From DASULK01 sp036278255 (GTDB lineage: Bacteria > Actinomycetota > Actinomycetes > Mycobacteriales > Micromonosporaceae), in contig DASULK010000245.1 of assembly GCA_036278255.1 (NCBI GenBank), forward strand, positions 1 to 6,980: DNA of 6,980 bases, given 5' to 3'. Every line of letters starts with the position of its first letter. The stretch's first letter is position 1. A model generated the notes under the pieces. That model was not told where the DNA came from, did not search any database, and saw only the letters and a list, made by a program, of their open reading frames with translations. Positions 1 through 5,435 of the stretch are shown one piece after another. Both the position numbers and the translations under genes were made by a program.

Positions 1-63
1 GGTGGCGGTGGCCAGTTCGTTTGCGGCTTCGCGGGCCCGCCGCGCTTGCTCGATGACGCTCAT
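1..63 (-). CDS. proA: Glutamate-5-semialdehyde dehydrogenase (gamma-glutamyl phosphate reductase), N-terminal fragment
   Basis: Only the first 21 codons are in the window; the gene runs off the left edge. The visible N-terminus (MSVIEQARRAREAANELATA) reads like the opening helix of ProA, which carries out the NADPH-dependent reduction of gamma-glutamyl phosphate to glutamate-5-semialdehyde, the second step of proline synthesis in the cytoplasm. The ATG at 63 is preceded by a good Shine-Dalgarno, AAGGAG on the minus strand at 70-75, six bases upstream. It lies downstream of proB on the same strand, which is the common proB-proA order and strongly supports the call despite the short fragment. 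The roughly 150-base gap from proB holds three spaced repeats, so proA may have its own control. No catalytic residue is visible, so the identity rests on the N-terminus and the context. Confidence 0.8.
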   Translation of the reverse strand, partial: MSVIEQARRAREAANELATAT

Positions 64-69
64 CGTGAA

Positions 70-75
70 CTCCTT
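70..75 (-). promoter_or_regulatory. Ribosome binding site of proA
   Basis: On the minus strand AAGGAG sits six bases before the ATG at 63. It fixes the proA start and shows that proA has its own translation initiation rather than being coupled to proB. Confidence 0.75.
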
Positions 76-81
76 GACTTT

Positions 82-159
82 AAGAGGGCAGCCCTCTGCA
101 GGTGGAGACGGGAACAGGGGAGCCCTCTTGGCGATTCTGGGTCAACAGGGCTGCCCTCT
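82..159. repeat. Three 16-bp partly palindromic motifs at exact 31-bp period, possible operator array
   Basis: Copies lie at 82-97, 113-128 and 144-159 and follow the consensus AASAGGGSWGCCCTCT. Each pair differs at only two positions. Copy 1 is a perfect 7-bp inverted repeat (AGAGGGC / GCCCTCT) around a single A. Copy 3 keeps a 5-bp perfect dyad (AGGGC-T-GCCCT). The two 15-bp spacers are unlike each other, so the motif rather than the whole unit is conserved. A 31-bp period is close to three helical turns and would put all copies on one face of the DNA. The array sits between proB and proA, with the nearest copy 18 bases from the proA start. An operator for a dimeric regulator is the simplest reading. 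The regulator is unknown, and RNA hairpins in the proBA transcript are an alternative. Confidence 0.6.
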
Positions 160-211
160 GGGAGAAGGGGAAGGGCGGCCGGTGTGGTAGCGGCATGGGC
201 GGCGGGGGCGG

Positions 212-1321
212 TCACAGCAGCACCAGATCGTCGCGGTGGACCACTTCACGTTCGTACGCCGGACCGAGGGCCGCCGCCAGTTCGCTGGTCGAGCGCCCCA
301 GCAGGCCGGGCAACTCCACCGCGTCGTAGTTGACCAGTCCCCGTGCCACGGGCTGCCCGCTCGTATCCACCAGATCCACGGGGTCACCGGCGGTGAACGC
401 CCCATCGACAGCGGTGATGCCGGCCGGCAGCAGCGACTTGCGTCGGTCCACCACCGCCTGCACCGCCCCCGGGTCGAGGTGCAGCCGCCCCCGTGGCGAG
501 GTGGCGTGGGCCAGCCAGAAGAGGCGGGCCGCCGGCCGCTGCCGTACCCGGTGGAACAGGGTGCCCACCGGCTGACCGGCCAGTGCCGCGGCGGCCAGCC
601 CGGCGGCCGTCAACACCACCGGAATGCCGAATCCGGTGGCGATGCGGGCCGCTTCGACCTTGGTGACCATGCCGCCGGTGCCGACGCCGGCGCGGCCAGC
701 ACCACCGACCGCCACCCCCGCCAGGTCGGCCTCACCGCGCACCTCCTCGATGCGGCGACTCTCCGGACGCGCCGGGTCGCCGGTGTAGAGGCCATCCACG
801 TCGGAGAGGAGGACGAGCAGGTCGGCGTGGACCAGGGCGGCGACCAGCGCGGCGAGCCGGTCGTTGTCCCCGAAGCGGATCTCGTCGGTGGCGACCGTGT
901 CGTTCTCGTTCACGATCGGCACCACACCCAGGTCGAGGAGTTTGCGCAGGGTCCGGTAGGCGTTGCGGTAGTGCGTCCGGCGGATGACGTCGTCGGCGGT
1001 GAGCAGCACCTGCCCGACGGTGAGGCCGTGTCGGGCGAAGCCGGCCGCGTACCGCCTGATCAGCAGCCCCTGGCCGACGCTCGCCGCCGCCTGCTGCGTG
1101 GCCAGGTCCCGCGGTCGTTGTGACAGGCCGATCGGGGCGAGGCCGGCTGCGATGGCGCCGGAGGAGACCAGGATCATCTCCCGGCCCGCGACGGCGAGCG
1201 CGGCCAGCACATCGGCGAGGGCGTCGACCCGCTCGGTGTCGAGGCCCCCTTCTGTCGTGGTCAGCGAGGACGACCCCACCTTGACCACGATTCGACGAGC
1301 TGCGGTGACTGTTGTACGCAC
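212..1321 (-). CDS. proB: Glutamate 5-kinase
   Basis: ProB phosphorylates L-glutamate with ATP to gamma-glutamyl phosphate, the first and usually feedback-inhibited step of proline synthesis. The 369-residue product matches the normal length of about 370. Domains in order are an amino-acid kinase fold (about 9-255) and a C-terminal PUA domain (about 278-365). Visible motifs are the phosphate-binding IVVKVGSSS (K14), VSSGAIAAG (52-60), the glutamate-binding NENDTVATDEIRFGDNDRLA (138-157), SDVDGLYTGDP (173-183) and GTGGMVTKVEAA (214-225). The frame stays open upstream to an ATG at 1450, but that extension overlaps the divergent ATL gene and has no ProB-like sequence. I chose the GTG at 1321, directly before the conserved kinase strand. 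No clear Shine-Dalgarno precedes it, so a leaderless transcript is possible. proA follows on the same strand. Confidence 0.95.
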   Translation of the reverse strand: MRTTVTAARRIVVKVGSSSLTTTEGGLDTERVDALADVLAALAVAGREMILVSSGAIAAGLAPIGLSQRPRDLATQQAAASVGQGLLIRRYAAGFARHGLTVGQVLLTADDVIRRTHYRNAYRTLRKLLDLGVVPIVNENDTVATDEIRFGDNDRLAALVAALVHADLLVLLSDVDGLYTGDPARPESRRIEEVRGEADLAGVAVGGAGRAGVGTGGMVTKVEAARIATGFGIPVVLTAAGLAAAALAGQPVGTLFHRVRQRPAARLFWLAHATSPRGRLHLDPGAVQAVVDRRKSLLPAGITAVDGAFTAGDPVDLVDTSGQPVARGLVNYDAVELPGLLGRSTSELAAALGPAYEREVVHRDDLVLL

Positions 1322-1382
1322 CCGTCTATTCTGCGTGGTCGACCCGCCAAGATCCTCGGCGCATCTCATATGGTGGCGACCT
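1322..1382. promoter_or_regulatory. Divergent promoter region between proB and the ATL gene
   Basis: This 61-bp gap must hold the start signals for both divergent genes unless they lie inside the coding regions. On the minus strand CAGAAT (1328-1333) lies six bases from the proB GTG, the spacing expected for a -10 box of a leaderless actinobacterial transcript. On the plus strand TCATAT (1366-1371) is the only AT-rich hexamer before the ATL GTG. No convincing -35 box partners either one. Both assignments are inferences from spacing. Confidence 0.3.
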
Positions 1383-1709
1383 GTGACGCCGGAAGAGTAT
1401 GTGGAAGAGGTGCTCGCCCTCGTCGAGACCATCCCACCCGGGCGGGTCATGTCGTACGGGGCGATCGCCGACTACCTGGCCGACCGCTCCGGGCGGACGT
1501 CGGCGCGGCTGGTCGGATCGATCATGGCCCGGTACGGGGGCGGGGTGCCGTGGCACCGGGTGGTGACCGCCGCGGGACGACTACCCCCCGGCCATGAGGT
1601 CGAGGTACGCGCCCGGCTGCGGGCGGAAGGGACGAGGCTACGCGGGGAGGGCGTCGACATGGCCGGTGCCGCCTGGTGGCCGCCGGACGCCCCCTCCCCA
1701 CCGTGTTGA
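1383..1709 (+). CDS. Alkyltransferase-like (ATL) protein, MGMT-family DNA-binding domain without the catalytic cysteine
   Basis: This 108-residue protein is the size of stand-alone ATL proteins and matches only the C-terminal DNA-binding half of O6-alkylguanine-DNA alkyltransferase. Visible features are TIPPGRVMSYGAIADYL with the base-flipping tyrosine at 25, the helix-turn-helix segment ARLVGSIMAR with the arginine-finger equivalent at 42, and VPWHRVV at 55-61. In true MGMT this last motif is PCHRV. Here Trp57 replaces the alkyl-accepting cysteine, so no transfer can occur. Known ATL proteins bind O6-alkylguanine and hand the lesion to nucleotide-excision repair. The GTG at 1383 gives the usual ATL start (TPEEYVEEVL). 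The longer open frame upstream would run antisense through proB and is rejected. It is divergent from proB with a 61-bp gap and has no evident functional link to it. Its stop codon lies inside the left arm of a 15-bp inverted repeat. Confidence 0.88.
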   Translation: MTPEEYVEEVLALVETIPPGRVMSYGAIADYLADRSGRTSARLVGSIMARYGGGVPWHRVVTAAGRLPPGHEVEVRARLRAEGTRLRGEGVDMAGAAWWPPDAPSPPC

Positions 1710-1766
1710 TCAGGGACTTCGTGGGCGTGTCGACCAGTGTGTCGCTCCATCAAGTCCCTGATCAAC
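1705..1766. repeat. Perfect 15-bp inverted repeat overlapping the ATL stop codon, possible terminator
   Basis: The left arm GTTGATCAGGGACTT (1705-1719) is the exact reverse complement of 1752-1766, with a 32-base loop. The TGA stop of the ATL gene (1707-1709) lies in the left arm. As RNA this would form a strong stem just after translation ends, so it may act as a terminator or 3' stabiliser. There is no T-tract after it, which argues against a classical intrinsic terminator. The arms share the GATCA(A/G)GGACTT core with the next repeat pair, which suggests a dispersed intergenic palindrome family. Confidence 0.7.
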
Positions 1767-1802
1767 CTGGGCGGATGGCTACCATGCCGCCCCATGAACG
1801 CG

Positions 1803-1906
1803 CGTCGATCAAGGAAATCCCCATCGATCAAGGACTTGTTGTCGTTGCTTTGAGATCAAACACGACAAAAGGTCCTTGATCGACGAGCAAGGCCTTGATC
1901 GACGAG
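1803..1906. repeat. Nested GATCAAGG inverted and direct repeats upstream of nuoB
   Basis: The main pair is 1824-1845 against 1862-1883: 20 of 22 positions are complementary around a 16-base loop. A second left arm, CGTCGATCAAGGA at 1803-1815, is also perfectly complementary to 1873-1885, so two alternative foldings compete for the same right arm. CCTTGATCGACGAG at 1874-1887 is then repeated directly at 1893-1906. All copies share the GATCA(A/G)GG core seen in the palindrome at 1705-1766. The arrangement resembles REP-like or miniature palindromic intergenic repeats. The last copy creates the TTG at 1895 that opens the nuoB frame, but this TTG is probably not the start. A regulatory role for nuoB transcription or mRNA folding is possible but unproven. 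Confidence 0.65.
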
Positions 1907-1954
1907 GTACGGGACGGGGTCGCCGCTGTGATTCACTGGTGGGTGGGCCGACAG

Positions 1955-1961
1955 AAGGAGG
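1955..1961 (+). promoter_or_regulatory. Ribosome binding site that fixes the nuoB start
   Basis: AAGGAGG lies five bases before the GTG at 1967. It favours that start over the in-frame GTG at 1928 and the TTG at 1895, neither of which has a comparable site. Confidence 0.75.
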
Positions 1962-1966
1962 CGGGC

Positions 1967-2539
1967 GTGCAGTTGCCGGGAGTGCTCGGTGAGCCGATCC
2001 GGTTCGTACTCAACTGGGGTCGCCGCTACTCGCTGTGGGTGTTCAACTTCGGGTTGGCCTGCTGCGCAATCGAGTTCATCGCGACGAGCATGGGGCGCCA
2101 CGACTTCATGCGGCTGGGCGTGATCCCGTTCGCCCACGGCCCCCGACAGGCCGACCTGATGGTCGTCTCCGGCACGGTCACCGACAAGATGGCCCCCGCC
2201 ATCAAGCGCCTCTACGACCAGATGCCCGAGCCGAAATACGTCATCTCCTTCGGCGCATGCTCCAACACCGGCGGTCCCTACTGGGACTCGTACTCGGTGA
2301 CCAAGGGGGTTGACCAGCTCATCCCGGTGGATGTCTACGTACCCGGCTGCCCGCCCCGCCCCGAAGCGCTGCTGCACGGCATCCTGCGTCTGCAGGAGAA
2401 GATCGCAGGTGAACGGTCCGGCCTTGGCGGGGTGCCCCGACCCGACCCGCTGGCCTCGCCGGCTGATGCGCCCGCACCACCCCCGGCGCGCAGCACCGAA
2501 TCGTTGACCGCACCGCTGGTACCGCCGCCGGCACGCTGA
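1967..2539 (+). CDS. nuoB: NADH-quinone oxidoreductase subunit B (accessory complex I)
   Basis: NuoB carries iron-sulphur cluster N2, the last electron carrier before quinone, at the junction of the peripheral and membrane arms of complex I. From the GTG at 1967 the product is 190 residues. The N2 ligands are all present: the tandem pair C32-C33 in GLACCAIEF, C98 in FGACSNTGG and C128 in VPGCPPRPE. The family core GPRQADLMVVSG (58-69) and YDQMPEPKYVIS (83-94) is intact. After about residue 150 there is a 40-residue Pro/Ala-rich tail without recognisable domain. The start is chosen for its AAGGAGG site. It is the first gene of the split nuo group but is cut off from nuoC by a convergent dehydrogenase gene, so it is probably transcribed alone from the repeat-rich leader. 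No nuoA precedes it. The sequence looks functional, and a paralogue of a main nuo operon is likely. Confidence 0.93.
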   Translation: MQLPGVLGEPIRFVLNWGRRYSLWVFNFGLACCAIEFIATSMGRHDFMRLGVIPFAHGPRQADLMVVSGTVTDKMAPAIKRLYDQMPEPKYVISFGACSNTGGPYWDSYSVTKGVDQLIPVDVYVPGCPPRPEALLHGILRLQEKIAGERSGLGGVPRPDPLASPADAPAPPPARSTESLTAPLVPPPAR

Positions 2540-2542
2540 CGG

Positions 2543-2570
2543 CCCTCGTCTCTCGTCTCTCGTCCCTCGT
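2543..2570. repeat. Four tandem 7-bp repeats (CYCTCGT) between convergent genes
   Basis: Four consecutive heptamers, CCCTCGT, CTCTCGT, CTCTCGT and CCCTCGT, begin four bases after the nuoB stop and lie in the 79-bp gap between the convergent nuoB and dehydrogenase genes. No hairpin or T-tract accompanies them, so I do not call a terminator. This looks like a slippage-prone simple repeat. Confidence 0.7.
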
Positions 2571-2618
2571 CCCCTCAGCCGTCGCCGTGGCCGTGCCGCA
2601 ACCGACGCGCACCGCCCA

Positions 2619-3662
2619 CTACGCCGCGAATTCGATGACCGTTTTGATCTGACCGGTTGCGGCGTAGGCGTCGGCGTACTGCTCCACCGGCACCCGGCAG
2701 GTGATGAGGGAGTCGAGCCATTGCTGGTCGGCGCGGGTCAACGCCGCGGCCGCGAGCTCCCAGTGCCGCCGGTTGGCGTTGACCGAGCCGAAGACGACGT
2801 TGTTCTCCAGTACGAGTTCCCGGTTGAGCGCCCCGGCGTCGAGGTCGATCATGCGGCCGCCGCTGGAGACGCCGGTCAGGCAGACGATCCCGTTCGGGCC
2901 GACCGCGCAGAGCACATCGAGGACGACGCTCGGGGCACCGGTGCATTCCAGGATGATGTCCGGCTCGAAATCCAGCTCGGATACCGGGACCGTGTGGTAC
3001 TGCGCACCGAGCCCCTCCGCCAGTCTGGACTTCGGGCCCCCCACCTCGCGGTCGAGGAGATGCACGGTGAGCCCCCGCTGGCTGCCGAGCAGAGCGGCGA
3101 GCAGCCCGATCGGCCCGGCGCCGGTCACCAGTACTGTCCGGGGCTGCCATTCGGCCCGCCCACCGATCCGGTCGATGTGATCCCATGCCTTGGCGACCAC
3201 GCTGGTCGGTTCGATCAGCACCCCGGTCCGGGCCAGCACCGGGTCGAGGCCGACCGCGAATTCCGGCTGGACCCGCCACCGGTCCCGGGCGAACCCGTCC
3301 AGATTCTTGATGCCGTGTTCGGTGTAGAGCCCGTTGCGGCACATGTCCCACTCGCCGACCGCACAGTTGGGGCAGGGCACCGGATCCGGGTGGCGGACGA
3401 TCCCCGCGACAAGATCCCCGGGATTCAGCGTCCCGGTCGGGTCCTCGATGACCCGGCCCAGGGACTCGTGGCCGAGCACGAGCGTGTCGGCGCCGGGGAC
3501 CGGTTCCCCGTAGTGCCCGGCGATGATCTCCTGATCGGTAGCGCAGATACCCACGGCGAGAGCCTCGACGAGCACCGCCCCCTCCTCGGGCGGCGGCTCG
3601 GGATGGTCGGTGACGAGCCGCAGCGAGTCTGGGGTGCCCGGAGTGATGGTCACAGCACGCAC
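2619..3662 (-). CDS. Zinc-dependent medium-chain dehydrogenase, glucose 1-dehydrogenase-like
   Basis: The product (347 residues from GTG 3662) is a medium-chain dehydrogenase/reductase that would oxidise a sugar or alcohol with NAD(P)+ in the cytoplasm. The N-terminal GroES-like domain has the catalytic zinc site C40 (GICATD), H65-E66 (LGHESLG) and E151 (IEPTSV). The Rossmann domain has GAGPIG (181-186). The C-terminal NANRRHW (295-301) is typical of the glucose 1-dehydrogenase subgroup. The structural-zinc lobe shows C97, C100 and C108, but a glycine stands where a fourth cysteine is expected. An ATG at 3671 in frame would add three residues, but its GGGAAG lies only two bases away. The GTG matches the usual family beginning (RAVTITPG) and has better spacing. 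It lies antisense between nuoB and nuoC, convergent with nuoB and divergent from nuoC. Substrate and cofactor preference cannot be read with confidence. Confidence 0.88.
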   Translation of the reverse strand: MRAVTITPGTPDSLRLVTDHPEPPPEEGAVLVEALAVGICATDQEIIAGHYGEPVPGADTLVLGHESLGRVIEDPTGTLNPGDLVAGIVRHPDPVPCPNCAVGEWDMCRNGLYTEHGIKNLDGFARDRWRVQPEFAVGLDPVLARTGVLIEPTSVVAKAWDHIDRIGGRAEWQPRTVLVTGAGPIGLLAALLGSQRGLTVHLLDREVGGPKSRLAEGLGAQYHTVPVSELDFEPDIILECTGAPSVVLDVLCAVGPNGIVCLTGVSSGGRMIDLDAGALNRELVLENNVVFGSVNANRRHWELAAAALTRADQQWLDSLITCRVPVEQYADAYAATGQIKTVIEFAA

Positions 3663-3712
3663 CTGGATCATTCTTCCCGGCCGGATGGTTCGTTTTGTGG
3701 AAAGCGTCGTAT

Positions 3713-3750
3713 TGGTCAGTCCGGTCTGCCTGTGTTCGGACCGATGACCA
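3713..3750. promoter_or_regulatory. Interrupted dyad between the divergent dehydrogenase and nuoC genes
   Basis: TGGTCAGTCCG (3713-3723) is complementary to 3737-3750 (CGGAC, a three-base CGA interruption, then TGACCA). The dyad lies in the 148-bp divergent region 3663-3810, which must contain the promoters of both genes, so it could be an operator or an mRNA leader hairpin. No convincing -35/-10 pair was found on either strand. Confidence 0.3.
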
Positions 3751-3810
3751 CCCCGCCCGCCGCGGAAGCGACAGGTGCCGGGCCAGCCGGTGGGCCATAG
3801 GATCGCGGAC

Positions 3811-4434
3811 ATGACGCCGGAAGAGATCGGGACCCGCCTGGCCGAGGTGCTCGCCGATACCGAGGTGACGGTCGGGGTGTCCGGCGGCCAGGAGTACGCG
3901 CGGGCGACGGTGGACGTACCCCTGGCCGGCTGGCGCGCCGCAATCCAGGCGGCCCGCGACGACGCCGAACTGGCTTGCGACTTCTTCGACTGGCTCTCCG
4001 CCGTTGATGAGCAGGCGGCCGGCTTCGACGTGGTGGTGCACCTCTGGTCCACCACCCGCCGGCACGGGCTGCTGCTGCGTACCCGGGTGGCGCGGGAGGG
4101 GGCCCGGGTCCCCTCCATCGTCGACCTCTACCCGGGCGTCGACTGGCATGAGCGGGAGACACGCGAGATGTTCGGCATCGACTTCGCCGGACATCCCGGC
4201 CTCAAACCGCTGCTGCTGCCACCGCAGTTCGAAGGGCACCCGCTGCGCAAGGAGTTCGTCCTCGCGTCCCGGGTGGCCAAACCCTGGCCCGGGGCCAAAG
4301 AGCCCGGCGAGCCGGCTGCCGGCACCGCCCGTCGTCAACCGATGCGGCCACCCGGTGTCCCCGCCCCCGAGGAATGGGGGCCCCGGGCCCGCCCCCGGTA
4401 CGACCCGGACGCGCCGGACGGCGGTGACCACTGA
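3811..4434 (+). CDS. nuoC: NADH-quinone oxidoreductase subunit C (30 kDa subunit, accessory complex I)
   Basis: NuoC is a peripheral-arm structural subunit with no cofactor that packs against NuoD near the quinone site. The 207-residue product contains the 30-kDa-subunit signature: YPGVDWHERETREMFGIDF (107-125) followed by GHPGLKPLLLPPQFEGHPLRKEF (127-149). The last 55 residues form a Pro/Arg-rich, probably disordered tail. The ATG at 3811 has AGGA eight bases upstream and starts just before the conserved fold; the longer frame from 3775 has no better site. Its TGA overlaps the nuoH ATG as TGATG, which indicates translational coupling. In standard operons nuoD follows nuoC, and here it is missing, with no C-D fusion in the protein. 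It is divergent from the dehydrogenase gene, so it probably starts a two-gene nuoC-nuoH transcript. Confidence 0.92.
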   Translation: MTPEEIGTRLAEVLADTEVTVGVSGGQEYARATVDVPLAGWRAAIQAARDDAELACDFFDWLSAVDEQAAGFDVVVHLWSTTRRHGLLLRTRVAREGARVPSIVDLYPGVDWHERETREMFGIDFAGHPGLKPLLLPPQFEGHPLRKEFVLASRVAKPWPGAKEPGEPAAGTARRQPMRPPGVPAPEEWGPRARPRYDPDAPDGGDH

Positions 4435-5399
4435 TGCCCGTCTGGTTGGAGCTGATCCTCCGGGTAGGTGCCGTGCTGGTCGCGTTCCTCACCCTGCCGT
4501 TGATCGTCGGGCAGATGGAACACAAGGTGATGGCGCACATGCAGGGCCGCCTCGGCCCGATGTACGCCGGTGGCTTCCACGGCTGGGCGCAACTGGTCGC
4601 CGACGGGATCAAATTCGTGCAGAAGGAGGATGTTGTCCCCCGTGACGCCGACCGGGCGGTCTTCCGGCTCGCCCCGGTGGTGGCGCTCGTGCCCTATCTG
4701 CTCGCCCTGCTGGTGATTCCGCTCGGACCGGGCGACCTGGTCGGTCAGCCGCTGGACATCGGCCTCTTCTTTGTGCTCGCCGTCGTCGGGGTCGGCGTGG
4801 TCGCGCTGCTGATGTCGGCATGGGCGTCGGCGAACAAATACAGCCTGCTCGGCGGGGTGCGCGGCGCGGCCCAACTGCTCGGGTACGAACTTCCGTTGGT
4901 GCTCGCCGCGGTCTCGGTGGCGATGGCCGCAGGCACGTTGAGCCTGCCCGGCATCGTTGCGGCGTGGCGGCCGTGGTGGCTGCTCTGGCAGGCACCCGCG
5001 ATGATCGTCTTCTTCATCGCCGGCCTGGCGGAGATCCGCCGACCGCCGTTCGACATGCCGATCGCCGACTCCGAACTGGTCTTCGGCTACCTGACCGAAT
5101 ACACCGGCCTGCGGTTCGCGTTCTTCCTGTTGGCCGAGTACGTCGGCATCGTGGTGATCGCGGCGCTGACCACCGTGCTCTTCCTCGGCGGCTGGCAGGG
5201 GCCCTTCGGCGACGAGTATCTGGGCTGGCTCTGGACGCTGCTGAAGGTCTTCGCGGTGGCGTTCGTGATCATCTGGCTCCGGGTCACCTATCCGCGGCTG
5301 CGGGAGGACCAGCTGCAGCGCCTCTGCTGGCTGGTGTTGGTGCCGGTCGCGCTGGGCCAGCTCGTCCTCACCGCCGCCGTGCGGGTGGCGCTGAACTGA
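4434..5399 (+). CDS. nuoH: NADH-quinone oxidoreductase subunit H (membrane subunit, accessory complex I)
   Basis: NuoH is the membrane subunit that forms the quinone tunnel with NuoB and NuoD and leads into the proton-transfer path. The 321-residue product has about eight hydrophobic segments (for example 4-26, 82-98, 108-130, 150-170, 188-199, 226-252, 266-284, 297-318). Family motifs are MEHKVMAHMQGRLGPMYAG (28-46), GIKFVQKEDVVP (58-69), ANKYSLLGGVRGAAQLLGYE (133-152) and the loop AEIRRPPFDMPIADSELVFG (199-218), ending TEY at 221-223. In that loop the usual PEAESEL reads PIADSEL: one conserved glutamate is replaced by isoleucine (I210) and another by aspartate (D212), while D207, E214 and E222 remain. 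The ATG at 4434 overlaps the nuoC stop. The downstream gene is convergent, only 36 bases away, so the nuo transcript is interrupted before nuoI. Confidence 0.95.
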   Translation: MPVWLELILRVGAVLVAFLTLPLIVGQMEHKVMAHMQGRLGPMYAGGFHGWAQLVADGIKFVQKEDVVPRDADRAVFRLAPVVALVPYLLALLVIPLGPGDLVGQPLDIGLFFVLAVVGVGVVALLMSAWASANKYSLLGGVRGAAQLLGYELPLVLAAVSVAMAAGTLSLPGIVAAWRPWWLLWQAPAMIVFFIAGLAEIRRPPFDMPIADSELVFGYLTEYTGLRFAFFLLAEYVGIVVIAALTTVLFLGGWQGPFGDEYLGWLWTLLKVFAVAFVIIWLRVTYPRLREDQLQRLCWLVLVPVALGQLVLTAAVRVALN

Positions 5400-5435
5400 G
5401 CCGCACCACCCGCAGGTGTTCCCGCACGGGCCGGG

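Noticed and set aside
77..82. TAAAGT on the minus strand as a -10 box for proA
   Set aside because: The predicted start would fall inside the strong AAGGAG ribosome site and remove it from the mRNA.
82..159. Minimal CRISPR array
   Set aside because: There are only three 16-bp units with 15-bp spacers, far below CRISPR repeat and spacer lengths, and no cas genes.
236..1123. 295-codon open frame on the plus strand opposite proB
   Set aside because: The composition is biased (Arg/Gly/His-rich), there is no family resemblance, and it is fully antisense to proB.
1322..1450. N-terminal extension of proB to an ATG at 1450 (412 residues)
   Set aside because: It overlaps the divergent ATL coding region and adds sequence unlike any ProB. 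The kinase fold starts right after the GTG at 1321.
1895..1966. nuoB start at TTG 1895 (24 extra residues) or GTG 1928
   Set aside because: The TTG is part of an intergenic direct repeat, and AAGGAGG at 1955-1961 points to the GTG at 1967.
2595..2663. 10-bp inverted repeat GCCGCAACCG / CGGTTGCGGC at the 3' end of the dehydrogenase as a terminator
   Set aside because: The 49-base loop, the overlap with coding sequence, a competing 7-bp pairing and the lack of a T-tract make chance more likely in this GC-rich DNA.
2721..3800. Long open frame (359 codons) on the plus strand opposite the dehydrogenase
   Set aside because: It is the antisense shadow of a clearly conserved gene in high-GC DNA, with no recognisable motifs.
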